The notes under the pieces: model-generated
The model's input: the letters and a program-made list of their open reading frames with translations, nothing else
Database searches by the model: none
What the model was told of the DNA's origin: nothing
Program-made: the position numbers and the translations under genes
Shown: piece by piece, positions 33,902 through 43,358 of the stretch
Layout: each line of letters opens with the position of its first letter
Position numbering within the stretch: position 1 is the stretch's first letter
Assembly: GCA_963668185.1 (NCBI GenBank)
Contig: OY764162.1
Coordinates: 2,356,001-2,420,000 of the forward strand
Reading direction: 5' to 3'
Source: G963668185 sp963668185
GTDB lineage: Bacteria; Chloroflexota; Dehalococcoidia; Lucifugimonadales; G963668185
Length of the DNA: 64,000 bases

Positions 33902-35143
33902 ATGACCTCGAAGCAATCCGCTACATCCACAGCATCCGGCACAGCAACCGGCAGGCAAAATCGCGGCGCCGCTTACGGCAAGGTGGTGGTGAAGCTCGGG
34001 ACCGGGCTGCTCACGCACGGAGGCAGCAGCCTGAACGACGATGTCATGGAGGACCTGGTCGGCCAGATCGCCAGTCTGCGCGAAGCGGGGCTGGACGTGG
34101 TGGTCGTGACGTCGGGCGCCGTGGCCGCCGGGCGCTATATTCTCGGAGTGGCACAGGGAGGGGCAGCCTCCGGCCTCGAAAGCGTCGTGCAAAGGCAGGC
34201 GTTGGCGGCGGTGGGACAGGTGGAGTTGATGAGGCGCTACGCGAGTCTGTTCGCGCGGCGCGACCGGCCAATTCCGGTGGCGCAGGCCATGCTGACGCGA
34301 AGGGACATCGTAAGCGACCGACTCAGCTACCTCAACGCGCGCAACACGCTCCTCGCGCTGCTGCGGCAGGGCGTGATACCGATAATCAACGAGAACGACG
34401 TTGTGGCGGTCGACGAGCTGGCGGGGCAGGTGTTCGGCGACAACGACAACCTTTCGGCGATGGCCGCGAACCTCGTTGACGCGGACCTGCTGGTGATGCT
34501 GGGCGAGGTGGACGGGCTGTACACGTCGGACCCGCGACTGCACCCCAATGAGGCGGAGTTCGTGCCCAGCGTGGAGAACGTGGACGCCGCGATCAGGGAC
34601 ATGGCCGGGCCTTCCGCCGACCCGAAGGGACGCGGCGGCATGGTCACGAAGCTAGAGGCGGCGCGCGTGGCCTCACAGGTGGGCACGGACGTGGTGATAT
34701 GCAGCGGACTCGCCGACGGCATCCTGAACGGCGTGGTCTTCGGACGGACGGGAAGCGGCGCAGCGCCGAAATGCACGGCGATCCCCGCATCGGGGACCAA
34801 GACGGAGAGCCGGCGGCGCTGGATGGTGGCCGGGAAGTGCCAGACGGGCCGCGTCGTTGTGGACGACGGGGCTTCGCACGCAGTCTCCAACGGCAACCGG
34901 AGCCTGCTTCCCGCGGGAGTAACGTCGATCTCCGGCGCTTTCGAGCGCGGCGACATCGTGCCGATCTGGGACTCTTCGCGAGAGATCGCGGCTGGGTTCT
35001 GCAACTACAGCGCCCAGGAGCTTGAGCGGATCAAGGGAAGCCAGTCCGCCGACATCGAAGCCATCCTGGGATACGAATACGGGGCCGAGGTCGTGCACCG
35101 CAACAACATGATGGTGTTCGCCCAGCCGGCATCGCGGAGGTGA
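33902..35143 (+). CDS. proB: Glutamate 5-kinase
   Basis: 413 residues. An N-terminal amino-acid kinase domain (VVVKLGTGLLTH, VTSGAVAAGRYILG, INENDVVAVDEL, FGDNDNLSAMAANLVDADLLVMLGEVDGLY in part, DPKGRGGMVTKLEAA) is followed by a PUA domain from about residue 295 (RVVVDDGASHAV). It phosphorylates glutamate as the first step of proline synthesis; the PUA domain may mediate feedback or RNA binding. An N-terminal extension of about 25 residues (Thr/Ser/Ala-rich) precedes the kinase. It overlaps the proA ribosome site, as in a classical proBA operon. Confidence 0.95.
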   Translation: MTSKQSATSTASGTATGRQNRGAAYGKVVVKLGTGLLTHGGSSLNDDVMEDLVGQIASLREAGLDVVVVTSGAVAAGRYILGVAQGGAASGLESVVQRQALAAVGQVELMRRYASLFARRDRPIPVAQAMLTRRDIVSDRLSYLNARNTLLALLRQGVIPIINENDVVAVDELAGQVFGDNDNLSAMAANLVDADLLVMLGEVDGLYTSDPRLHPNEAEFVPSVENVDAAIRDMAGPSADPKGRGGMVTKLEAARVASQVGTDVVICSGLADGILNGVVFGRTGSGAAPKCTAIPASGTKTESRRRWMVAGKCQTGRVVVDDGASHAVSNGNRSLLPAGVTSISGAFERGDIVPIWDSSREIAAGFCNYSAQELERIKGSQSADIEAILGYEYGAEVVHRNNMMVFAQPASRR

Positions 35144-35145
35144 CT

Positions 35146-36420
35146 ATGCAGAGCGTTGTGACCGGCCTGACCGCAAAGGCGCAAGCGGCGCGGACGGCGT
35201 CTCGCGAAATGGCGCGGCTCCCGTCCGAAGTCAAGAACGAGAGCCTCGAAAGGATTGCCGACGGTCTGGAGGACCGCCGCGCGGAGATCCTCAAGGCCAA
35301 CGAAGCCGACTGCGAAGAGTCGAGGCGGCAGGGGCTTTCAGAGGCGGTGCTGGACCGGCTGAGACTGGACGACGAACGGCTGGCGTCCATAGCGGACGAC
35401 GTGCGGAGCATCGTCGAGTTGCCTGATCCTGTGGGCGAGACGCTTGAAGAGCGCACCCTGCCGAACGGCCTCAGGGTGCGCCGGCGAAGGGTGCCGTTGG
35501 GAGTCATCGGCGCAATCTACGAGAGCAGGCCCAACATCACGATCGACATCTCGGCGCTCTGCTTCAAGGCGGGCAACGCCGTGGTGCTGAGGGGCGGGAA
35601 GGAGGCGCTGCACTCGAACGCGGCGCTCGCCGGCGTCGTGAGGGACGCTATCGAGGCGGCGGGCGGCCCGAAAGAGGCGGTACAGTTCGTGGAATCGACC
35701 GACCGCCGACTGGTGGGCGAGATGCTCCGCATGACGGAGTACATAGACCTGATGATTCCACGAGGTGGCGCGGAACTGGTCAGGCGCGTGGCCGAGGAGG
35801 CGGCGATGCCGGCCGTGACCGGCGGGATCGGCGTGTGCCACGTGTACGTCGATTCGACGGCTGACCTGGATATGGCGATGGAGGTCGCGCACAACGCCAA
35901 GGTGCAGCGGCCCACGGTGTGCAACGCGCTGGACACGCTGCTGGTGCACTCGGCGGTCAGCCCGGCGTTTCTTCCGAAGATCGGCCGGCGCTGGACGGAT
36001 TCGGGCGTGGAGATGCGATGCGACCGCAGGAGCCGCAGCCTGCTGGAGCCGTTGAACGGCTTGCAGGTCAAGAAAGCTTCGGAGAGCGACTGGGGCCGTG
36101 AGCACCTTGCTCTGATAGCTTCGGTCAAGGTGGTGGATTCTCTCGATGACGCGATGAAGCACATCGAAGAGTACGGGTCCGGCCACTCCGAGGCGATCGT
36201 GACGGAGGACGCCGCCGCCGCCGAGCGTTTCCTCGACGAGGTGGACGCGTCGGTGGTGCTGGTCAACGCCAGCACGCGGTTCAACGACGGCGGCCAGCTT
36301 GGGCTGGGCGCGGAGGTGGCGATCAGCACCAACAAGCTGCACGCCCGCGGGCCGATGGGACTGCGGGAGCTGACCTCCTACAAGTGGACGGTGGTCGGCG
36401 AGGGCCAGATCAGGACGTAG
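35146..36420 (+). CDS. proA: Glutamate-5-semialdehyde dehydrogenase (gamma-glutamyl phosphate reductase)
   Basis: 424 residues. Start is ATG 35146, placed after GCGGAGG; GTG 35140 is in frame but lies inside that site. Family signatures: VPLGVIGAIYESRPN, KAGNAVVLRGGKEA, the catalytic Cys in QRPTVCNALDTLLVH near residue 262, and DGGQLGLGAEVAISTNKLHARGPMGL in part at the end. It reduces glutamyl 5-phosphate made by ProB to the semialdehyde, which cyclises on the way to proline. Confidence 0.96.
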   Translation: MQSVVTGLTAKAQAARTASREMARLPSEVKNESLERIADGLEDRRAEILKANEADCEESRRQGLSEAVLDRLRLDDERLASIADDVRSIVELPDPVGETLEERTLPNGLRVRRRRVPLGVIGAIYESRPNITIDISALCFKAGNAVVLRGGKEALHSNAALAGVVRDAIEAAGGPKEAVQFVESTDRRLVGEMLRMTEYIDLMIPRGGAELVRRVAEEAAMPAVTGGIGVCHVYVDSTADLDMAMEVAHNAKVQRPTVCNALDTLLVHSAVSPAFLPKIGRRWTDSGVEMRCDRRSRSLLEPLNGLQVKKASESDWGREHLALIASVKVVDSLDDAMKHIEEYGSGHSEAIVTEDAAAAERFLDEVDASVVLVNASTRFNDGGQLGLGAEVAISTNKLHARGPMGLRELTSYKWTVVGEGQIRT

Positions 36421-36456
36421 AACGACGGCCTGCTAGGCCGCATGGAGCAATAAGCA

Positions 36457-36771
36457 ATGTCCAAATACCTGTTCGAGCGGGAGTGCCGCACCGAGTACTC
36501 AGAATGCTACACCGTGGTGGAGGACGAGCAGTTCGTGGGGAGGCTCGACCTGCACTACGCCGACAACGTCGTGCACTCCTCCCTGAGCGTGGCGGAGCGG
36601 CTGACGACCGAGGACATCCAGGAGGTGCTGGACGCCATGGAGGGGCAGCTACTGAACTCCGTGGGCATACCCCGCCAGGAGATGATCATCCACGTGCACC
36701 AGGGCCGGGACATCGGCGCGTGGACAAGCCACGACTTCGAGGGCAACGGCGGCTACCAGCGCATGAGCTAG
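36457..36771 (+). CDS. Small hypothetical protein downstream of proBA
   Basis: 104 residues, ATG 36457 with GGAGCAAT upstream. It appears to be a small soluble alpha/beta protein (ECYTVVEDEQFVGRLDLHYADNVVHSSLSV, quoted in part, then a helix TTEDIQEVLDAMEGQLL, then MIIHVHQGRDIGAW). No membrane segment. Similar short acidic proteins occur in Chloroflexota, but I cannot name a family. It follows proA by 36 bases and could be co-transcribed. Confidence 0.7.
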   Translation: MSKYLFERECRTEYSECYTVVEDEQFVGRLDLHYADNVVHSSLSVAERLTTEDIQEVLDAMEGQLLNSVGIPRQEMIIHVHQGRDIGAWTSHDFEGNGGYQRMS

Positions 36772-36792
36772 GGCCGCGCCTGCGGGCGGTTA

Positions 36793-37959
36793 CTACGTGT
36801 TGTAGTCGCCCTTCTCCCTGTTGTACTCCTCGCGCCAGTTCCTGGGAAGGTCCTTGAACCTGCTCAGGCGTATGCCGTCGATGTCTATCGACGACTCGCC
36901 GTGCATGACGAGGTCTGCCGCGACCTTGCCGGTGGCCGGTGACGGCGCGAACCCGAAGCTCGCGAGCGTGACGACCACGTAGTTGTTCGGGTGATCCAGC
37001 ATGTCGATGATCGGCGAGTAGTCTGGCGTGGTCTCGACGATGCAGGCCCAACTGCGGATGAGCGGCACGTCGCCCGCGCCCTCCCACATCTCGTAGATGC
37101 GGCGGGCGATGTTGCGGATGATGTGCGTGTTCGGCTTGCTGGGCGAGTCCATGTCGTCGATGTCGGTCCACTCGTGCGGGCCGCCGCCGTACGCCAGGTT
37201 GCCGCGCTTGGTCTGCCGGCCGTAGAGGCCGTTTCCGCTGAACGCGCCCGACCACATCGGCTCCACAGGCGCGGTTACGGCGATCTCGGGGCGGAACGGC
37301 GACGTGGGCACGAACGCGCCGACCATTTCGGCGAGCGCGGTGGTCTGGGGGCCGGCTGCAGAAACGACGAAGTTTGTCTCGATGTCGCCTTCGGAGGTCT
37401 CGACCGCGGTGACGCTCTCGCCCTGAACTTTGAAGCCGGTCACGGTGACGTGCTGCATGATGCGCGCGCCGTGGTCCTGCGCGGCCCACGCGTACGCCTG
37501 CACGGAGCGCTGCGGGTTTGCGTGGCCGCCCATGGGGTTGAAGAGGCCGCCGAGGACGCGCGGCGAGATGAGCGGCGCCATGTCCTTGATCGTGTCGGCG
37601 TCCAGAAGCTTCGCGTCAACCCCCATCTCCTGCATTTCGGGGACCATTTCCTTCTGAAACTCATACGACTCTTCGTTGAGCGCGACGTTGATCGTGCCCG
37701 GCTCGTACTCCGTAGGGTAGCCAAGCTCGACGTCCATCGTCGGCCAGAGGCGCGCTGCCTCCATGCGAAGGGCGCGGTCCTTCAGTTCCGACACGCCGCC
37801 CGCGCCAACCATGCCGCCGTTGCGGCTCGATGCCTCGTAGCCAATTACGCCCTTCTCAACGACGAGCACGTCGACTCCGGCCTTGGCGAGCCACCATGCC
37901 GTGCTCAGGCCGCTTACGCCGGCTCCTATGACTACCACTTCGGCCTTGTCGAATGCCAT
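36793..37959 (-). CDS. FAD-dependent amine/amino-acid oxidoreductase (DAO family, SoxB-like)
   Basis: 388 residues. The FAD site VVIGAGVSGLSTAWWLAKAGVDVLVVEK opens the protein (quoted in two parts in findings), and SSRNGGMVGAGG carries the arginine-containing loop near residue 43 of the DAO fold. The C-terminal FAD contact is SWACIVETTPDYSPIID and FGFAPSPATGKVAADLV. It resembles sarcosine-oxidase beta, glycine- or opine-oxidase subunits. The next gene on this strand's upstream side (38016-39569) encodes the matching alpha-like subunit, 56 bases away. Substrate unknown, probably a secondary amine or amino acid. Confidence 0.85.
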   Translation of the reverse strand: MAFDKAEVVVIGAGVSGLSTAWWLAKAGVDVLVVEKGVIGYEASSRNGGMVGAGGVSELKDRALRMEAARLWPTMDVELGYPTEYEPGTINVALNEESYEFQKEMVPEMQEMGVDAKLLDADTIKDMAPLISPRVLGGLFNPMGGHANPQRSVQAYAWAAQDHGARIMQHVTVTGFKVQGESVTAVETSEGDIETNFVVSAAGPQTTALAEMVGAFVPTSPFRPEIAVTAPVEPMWSGAFSGNGLYGRQTKRGNLAYGGGPHEWTDIDDMDSPSKPNTHIIRNIARRIYEMWEGAGDVPLIRSWACIVETTPDYSPIIDMLDHPNNYVVVTLASFGFAPSPATGKVAADLVMHGESSIDIDGIRLSRFKDLPRNWREEYNREKGDYNT

Positions 37960-38015
37960 CGGACTCTCCTGAAGTTACTCTTGCTATCGGCTGTCCCAGC
38001 CCTGCGCCGGGCGAG

Positions 38016-39569
38016 CTATTCTCCCGGCTGAAAGGTCCCTACCGGGCCTCTTCTGTAATTGCGCGGCATGTGCAGCCAGCCGGTCCACCTGTCGCGCATC
38101 TCCTGTGTCTCGTCGTGGGCGTAGATGATCTTGAGCGGCAGAGGCCGCAACGGAGCGCGGTACGAGGCGAGCGGCACCTCGGCCAGCGGGGTGTCCGTGC
38201 CGTGAGCGAGCAGCATCGACACCTGTTCGCGGCAGCGGCGGCCCTGGCAGTAGCCCATGCCAGCCCTCGTGAGGCGCTTGACCTGGTCCTGGTCAACGGG
38301 GCCGTCCTTCAGCAGGGTGCCGATGTTGCGGCGGCTCATCTCCTCCGAGCTCCAGCCCAGGTATCGGGGCGGCGAGACGTCCATGAGTTCGCCCTGGGTC
38401 ACCTCCTCGCAGCGGCAGACCATCACGTCGCTTCCCCCGGACTGCCGAAGCGCGTGGAACCAGCGCTGTCGGTACTCGCCGGCGCCGGCGCCGTTCTGGC
38501 CGCCCGACGGCGTCAACTCCGCTATGCGCCGGTCCGCGGTCGCCTGGTCCAGCGCGCCGAGGCTGTGGGCCGCTGCCGTGCCGGCTATGCGGCCCTGCGC
38601 TACGGCGATAGAGGCGTCGGTGGACACGCCGCCACCCACGCCCGCAGTGTCGCCGGCGACGAACACGCCGGGGACGCTGGTCTCCATGTTGTGATCTACC
38701 TCAGGCGCCCAGCCGCCAAGCTCCGGCCTGAACGCCATCTGGCAGCCGGTGATGTACGCGATGTCAGCCATCGGGATCTGCCCGATGGCGAAGACCACGG
38801 AGTCACAGTCCAGCGTCCTGGACGCGCCTGTTGGAGCGTGATTCTCGTCCACGTCCGAGACCACGACGCCGGTGACCTCGTCTCCGTCCGTCTGGATTTC
38901 CAGAACCGTGGTCGAGAGCAGGAGCGGGATCCCGCGAGCTTCCAGTTCGCTCGAAACGGCGCTTCCAACCGATTCCGCGGATACGTCCACAACGCCCGCG
39001 ACCTCAAGTCCCAGGTCGGCTGCCGTAGCGGCGACTTCCAAGCCGAGTTCGTTTGCGCCGAGAACCACCAGCTTCCGGGAGGACAGCGCCTGGTAGCGTT
39101 TCGCGAGGCTGAAAAAGCCGCCCGCGCCCAGGACGCCGGCAGAGTCCCAGCCGTTGATCGCCAGGGCGAAGTCTCGCGCGCCGGACGCCAGGATGAGCCG
39201 CTCGTACTCGATCATCCAGGAATGTTCTGTGTCCGAAAGGCCGAGCACCGGGTACTCGTGCTGGTAGCTGTGGTCTTCGTTCTTGAAGCTGCCCCAGACG
39301 CTGATGCCGAGGCGTACGTCCACGCCGGCTTCCTCGGCCTGCTGGAGCGCCTCGCCGGTCGAGACGTACCGTTCCAGCATCAGGGCGCGGTTCCGCACGG
39401 TGTTGACGTACCGTTCGCCGAACATCAGCGGCACGTCCTGGGCCATCATCGACGGCTCAAGGGGGTTCTCGTCCAGGAGCACGACGCTCAGGCCGGCCCT
39501 GGCGGCCTCGACAGCCGCCGACGCCCCAGCCGCTCCCGCTCCTACGACCGCTAGCTGTACGCGTTCCAT
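38016..39569 (-). CDS. NAD(P)/FAD oxidoreductase with BFD-like [2Fe-2S] domain (opine/sarcosine oxidase alpha-like)
   Basis: 517 residues. Two Rossmann sites are visible: VVGAGAAGASAAVEAARAG at the start for FAD and LVVLGANELGLEVAATAADLG near residue 160 for NAD(P). The segment GVFVAGDTAGVGGGVSTDASIA near residue 300 contacts FAD. A BFD-type cluster domain follows: VCRCEEVTQGEL near residue 383 and GYCQGRRCREQV near 434 give four Cys. This order is that of OoxA/HcnB/SoxA-like subunits that partner a DAO-type subunit, which is encoded next to it. No small 2Fe-2S third subunit is seen nearby. Confidence 0.85.
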   Translation of the reverse strand: MERVQLAVVGAGAAGASAAVEAARAGLSVVLLDENPLEPSMMAQDVPLMFGERYVNTVRNRALMLERYVSTGEALQQAEEAGVDVRLGISVWGSFKNEDHSYQHEYPVLGLSDTEHSWMIEYERLILASGARDFALAINGWDSAGVLGAGGFFSLAKRYQALSSRKLVVLGANELGLEVAATAADLGLEVAGVVDVSAESVGSAVSSELEARGIPLLLSTTVLEIQTDGDEVTGVVVSDVDENHAPTGASRTLDCDSVVFAIGQIPMADIAYITGCQMAFRPELGGWAPEVDHNMETSVPGVFVAGDTAGVGGGVSTDASIAVAQGRIAGTAAAHSLGALDQATADRRIAELTPSGGQNGAGAGEYRQRWFHALRQSGGSDVMVCRCEEVTQGELMDVSPPRYLGWSSEEMSRRNIGTLLKDGPVDQDQVKRLTRAGMGYCQGRRCREQVSMLLAHGTDTPLAEVPLASYRAPLRPLPLKIIYAHDETQEMRDRWTGWLHMPRNYRRGPVGTFQPGE

Positions 39570-39698
39570 TCGGCTACTCCCAGAAATCGCACTTGCTTGC
39601 TACTGTCGACTCTCGATGCCCGTTGGGGTCATCGCCAATGGTACATGACAAGGCCGCAGGTTCAAGGGGAGGAGGCTGCTTCGTTTGCGGGCCTGCGG

Positions 39699-40262
39699 CT
39701 AGAAGTCTGCGGCTCCCATGTCGCTGAACTCGCTCGCCATTCTCAGGCGGTGCGGGCAGACCTTAGTGTAGTCCTTCGAGGGCATGAAGATGACCTGCTC
39801 GCCTTCGTCTGTTTCCACCGTAACCAGCGCGAACGAGGCATCTTGCAGGACGGCTTCGGGCGTGCCGGGCGCAGGTTGGACGCCGGTGTTGCCGTCGGAG
39901 GCAGTTGTCTGACCTGTGACCGGGCTGGCGGCTGCGACCTTGGCGTTGCTTTCGGCGGGGAACCCTGACTCCGCAGCATACGATGTTGACACCAAGCTGG
40001 CTTCGTATCTCCCTGTCGCCTCCATGGGATGCGCCGTTCTGGAGGCCGACAACGATGCCGACTTTGCAAACTGGACGATCCTGTCATGGGAGACAAGGTC
40101 CGTGTCGATGACTGCATCTGCCGGCTGGACCTCGGCAGCGTCGTACGCGGTCGCGTCGAAGTGCAACTCAGGGCCGTTGGAGGTACCGCACGCGACGAGC
40201 AGGGCCACGAGCGCGATCGCCACAGGCGCCATTACCAGCAGCAGCCTCTTCCTCATCGCCAT
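39699..40262 (-). CDS. Hypothetical lipoprotein
   Basis: About 187 residues; starts at GTG 40271, ATG 40262 or ATG 40256 are all possible and I cannot choose firmly. A lipoprotein signal (APVAIALVALLVACG) is followed by a polar, Ala/Ser/Thr-rich low-complexity stretch and a small C-terminal domain (FALVTVETDEGEQVIFMPSKDYTKVCPHRL) with one Cys. It follows the DppC-like permease gene by about 25 bases and so is probably in the peptide-transporter operon. No family recognised. Confidence 0.65.
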   Translation of the reverse strand: MAMRKRLLLVMAPVAIALVALLVACGTSNGPELHFDATAYDAAEVQPADAVIDTDLVSHDRIVQFAKSASLSASRTAHPMEATGRYEASLVSTSYAAESGFPAESNAKVAAASPVTGQTTASDGNTGVQPAPGTPEAVLQDASFALVTVETDEGEQVIFMPSKDYTKVCPHRLRMASEFSDMGAADF

Positions 40263-40286
40263 CCGCCTCACCAGTCGAGAGCCGCC

Positions 40287-41291
40287 CTACGTTTGACCGC
40301 GCAGGCGCGGATCCAGCAGGTCGCGGAGGCCGTCTCCGAGCAGGTTGATTCCGAGCACGACCAGGCTGATGGCAATTCCGGGGAACACCGCCAGCCACGG
40401 CGCGTTGAACACGTGCGTCACCTGCGACATCGTCAGCATCCCGCCCCACGTGGGATTGGGGGGCGGCACGCCGTAGCCGAGGAAGCTCAGGGACGCTTCG
40501 TAGAGGATGGCGCCGCCGAGGCTCAGGGTAGCGAGCGTGATGATAGGCGCGGCGACGTTCGGCATTATGTGGCCGAACACGATTCGAGCGTCGTTGGCGC
40601 CTAGCGCCCTGGCGGCTGTCACGTACTCGCTCTCCTTCACGACCAGCGCAGCGGACCGGATGATCCGGGAGTTCCAGGGCGTCCACAGAATTCCCAAGGC
40701 GATAATGATCTTCGTCATTGCCCACGCCGCCAGCGGCATGAAGCCGACAGTAGTTGGCAGAATGGTAACCAGCGTAATCAGCACCGGGAGCGCCGGGAAA
40801 GTCAGCCACGCGTCCACGATACGCTGAACGAAGAGATCGAACTTTCCGCCGAACCATGCCGAGGCCACTCCCAGGACCGCGCCGAAGAAGATGCCGAACG
40901 CGACTGTGCCGATGCCCACAAGCACCGACGTGCGGCCCCCGTGAATGACGAGGCTCATGAAGTCCCTGCCGTTGATGTCCAGGCCCATCGGATGGCGCCA
41001 GCTAGGCCCGGGCACGTGCCAGACGCCGTAGTCGGGCTGGCTCGCATCCGCGGCCTGTGTCTCATCCAGTTCCGTGCGGATGCGGTCCAGGTTGGGTTCG
41101 TTGATGCCTTCCGGCGCGATCCACGTAGCGAAGATGCCGATGATCAGGAAGAAGAGCATGATCACCAAGCCGACCGTCGCCAGCGGCTTGGTCTTGACCA
41201 GCTGAATCCAGAGATCGACGTACCAGGCCCGGGACTTGGCCCTTGCGAGTACTTCCTCAGCTCTCTCCGGTTGTGTTGTCCTAGTTGTCAT
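40287..41291 (-). CDS. Oligopeptide ABC transporter permease, DppC/OppC type
   Basis: 334 residues. An N-terminal cytoplasmic extension and first helix (LATVGLVIMLFFLIIGIFATWI) are followed by the periplasmic loop HPMGLDINGRDFMSLVIHGGRTSVLVG (quoted in part), five more helices and the EAA-type motif YVTAARALGANDARIVFGHIMPNV. The C-terminal GDGLRDLLDPRLRG is typical of DppC. It pairs with the DppB-like gene upstream on this strand (55-base gap) and with the substrate-binding protein. No ATPase gene is nearby. Confidence 0.92.
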   Translation of the reverse strand: MTTRTTQPERAEEVLARAKSRAWYVDLWIQLVKTKPLATVGLVIMLFFLIIGIFATWIAPEGINEPNLDRIRTELDETQAADASQPDYGVWHVPGPSWRHPMGLDINGRDFMSLVIHGGRTSVLVGIGTVAFGIFFGAVLGVASAWFGGKFDLFVQRIVDAWLTFPALPVLITLVTILPTTVGFMPLAAWAMTKIIIALGILWTPWNSRIIRSAALVVKESEYVTAARALGANDARIVFGHIMPNVAAPIITLATLSLGGAILYEASLSFLGYGVPPPNPTWGGMLTMSQVTHVFNAPWLAVFPGIAISLVVLGINLLGDGLRDLLDPRLRGQT

Positions 41292-41346
41292 GCGTGAAAT
41301 CCTTGCTCATGCGACCCTGACGGCCGTGAAGGTCTTCAGCTTTCAT

Positions 41347-43299
41347 TTATCCGTAGTGAATTCTTGGATCAAGCCAGCCGTAGGTCATGTCAACGACCAG
41401 GTTCGAGAGCAGCACCGCCGCCGCGAAGAACAGGTTAATGCCCTGGATGACCGGGTAGTCCCGCAGCCTGACCGCATCCAGAAGCAAGCGCCCGATGCCG
41501 GGTATGCTGAACAGGCGCTCGATGATGACCAGCCCGCCAACGATCAATGGAATCTGCATGCCGATGATCGTCACCACGGGGATCAAGGCGTTCTTAAGCG
41601 CGTGGCGGTAGATAACAACTCGCTCTCTCAAGCCTTTCGACCACGCGGTGCGCACGTAGTCCTGCCTGAGCACTTCGAGCATCATGGAACGGGTCATGCG
41701 CATGACGCTGGCGGAGCCGAACAGTCCACCCACGAGCACCGGTATGGCAAAGAACCTGAGGTTTGCCATCGGGTTGTCGAAGAAGAAGATGTATTGCAGC
41801 GGCGGAGACCAGTCGAACCAAACGGCGGGCAGCAGGATTACCATCGTTCCCAGCCAGAAGCTCGGGATCGCCAGTCCGGCAATTGCGACGGTCCTGCCTG
41901 TGTAGTCCATCCAGGTGTCCTGCCGCACCGCGGACAGGATTCCCAGCGGAACCGCCACCGCCGTGGCGAGCAGTATCGTCATGATGCCAAGCTGCAGCGT
42001 GGGGGCCAGCGTGCGCGAAAGGTCTTCGGTTACGGTGCGCGTTCCAACGAGCGACTCGCCGAGGTTGCCGCCAACAGCGCCCCAGCGCCAGAAGCTCTTG
42101 GACGAGGCCACAAAGTAGCGGTACTCTCCCGATCGCTCGCTTACGATTGGCCAGGCAGCTTCGAGGTCCCTTTCAGGGATGGGCTCGTCATCCTGGTCGA
42201 TCAGAGGCAAACGCTGCCAGGAGGCTCCCCCGTCCCGGGTCTCCAGCATCAGACCGCCGTCTCCGAAAGCGAACCCCCGCTGATCGCTTAGCAGTCCGAC
42301 GCCCCGCAGGGTCTCGCCAACGGGGACTGGCTCCCCGGGGGACTCTCCCGCGAGTACGTAGGAAACGTTCGACACCCGCCAGGACACTCCGGCGTCGTCG
42401 CTCTGGGTTACGGCGCCGCCCTCTCCCACGGCCATGGCTTTCGTGCCGAAGTAGGCCACCGACAGCAGCCTCTCCGAAGTACCACTGTCCACCGCACTCC
42501 ATGAAGCGCCGCCGTCCGACGTGCGAAGAATCGTGCCGTTGGCTCCCACCGCCAGACCGTTATCGGCATCAAGGAATGCCGCGGACTGCAGGTCTTCCGA
42601 CGTGCCGCTGTTCTGCGAGCGCCATGAAGCGCCTCCGTCCGAGGTTGCGAGAACGGCGCCTGCGTTGCCTACGACCCACGCAGTCTCAGTGTCCAGAACC
42701 ACAACGTCATTCAGGTGTTCAGTGACGCCGGGCTGCTGCTCAAACCATGAACTCCCGCGCCTGCCTCCTTCGGATGTCGGACGACCGCCCTCCTCGCTAT
42801 AGAAGATCGTGCCGTTGTCGCCGACAGCCCATACGTGGTCCACGTCCGCGGCCGCCACCGCGTTCATAGTGTCTTCTGTCTTGTGCTGGGGCGTCCACGT
42901 GCGGCCGGCGTCTGTGCTGCCCCAGAGGACCTCCTTGCCTACGGACCATCCATCCCTGTTCGTGACGAAAGTCAGATCGGTTACCGGGTCAGCGGCGAAC
43001 TCTCCCAGCTGCCGCCAGACCCCATCGCCGAATCCGCTGCGTAGAACGCGGCCTTCCTTGTCAGTCCAACCGAAAATGAACCGCACGTACTGTACGGCGA
43101 AGGGATCGTCGAGACCGAGCCTGGCCTTCAGGATCGCGAGCTCTCGTTCTCCCAGGACGGTGGAGACATCCCGGCCCGCGCCCAGGTATGCCTGGAGAGC
43201 GTCACCCGGCATGACACGCGCAATTCCCGCCACGAAGAACGAGGCGATCAAAAGTGTGGGAACCAAGAGCAGGACGCGCCTCAGCAGATATACACGCAT
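41347..43299 (-). CDS. DppB-type ABC permease with an inserted Ycf48/BNR-like beta-propeller
   Basis: 650 residues; DppB permeases have about 310-340. Residues 1-80 are a normal start (RRVLLLVPTLLIASFFVAGI helix, then the PGDA loop). Residues about 82-405 are an insertion with repeated BNR/Ycf48 blades: STDAGRTWTP, TSDGGASWRS, TSDGGASWSA, SDDAGVSWRV and TRDGGASWQR. From about 412 the permease resumes (GNLGESLVGTRTVTEDL, helices, the EAA motif YVRTAWSKGLRERVVIYRHALKNALIP in part, the WLDPRIHYG end). The insertion sits in the extracytoplasmic loop between helices 1 and 2, exactly where binding proteins dock. One unbroken frame, ATG with GAAGGAG. Role of the propeller unknown. Confidence 0.92.
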   Translation of the reverse strand: MRVYLLRRVLLLVPTLLIASFFVAGIARVMPGDALQAYLGAGRDVSTVLGERELAILKARLGLDDPFAVQYVRFIFGWTDKEGRVLRSGFGDGVWRQLGEFAADPVTDLTFVTNRDGWSVGKEVLWGSTDAGRTWTPQHKTEDTMNAVAAADVDHVWAVGDNGTIFYSEEGGRPTSEGGRRGSSWFEQQPGVTEHLNDVVVLDTETAWVVGNAGAVLATSDGGASWRSQNSGTSEDLQSAAFLDADNGLAVGANGTILRTSDGGASWSAVDSGTSERLLSVAYFGTKAMAVGEGGAVTQSDDAGVSWRVSNVSYVLAGESPGEPVPVGETLRGVGLLSDQRGFAFGDGGLMLETRDGGASWQRLPLIDQDDEPIPERDLEAAWPIVSERSGEYRYFVASSKSFWRWGAVGGNLGESLVGTRTVTEDLSRTLAPTLQLGIMTILLATAVAVPLGILSAVRQDTWMDYTGRTVAIAGLAIPSFWLGTMVILLPAVWFDWSPPLQYIFFFDNPMANLRFFAIPVLVGGLFGSASVMRMTRSMMLEVLRQDYVRTAWSKGLRERVVIYRHALKNALIPVVTIIGMQIPLIVGGLVIIERLFSIPGIGRLLLDAVRLRDYPVIQGINLFFAAAVLLSNLVVDMTYGWLDPRIHYG

Positions 43300-43358
43300 C
43301 GGCCTTCTCCTTCAAACATCAAGCGATACGGGCATGTTCACGTACGCCCGCATGTCTC

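Noticed and set aside
37953..39554. 533-codon open frame on the + strand
   Set aside because: Antisense of the FAD/BFD oxidoreductase gene, which has clear domain motifs; the + product has none.
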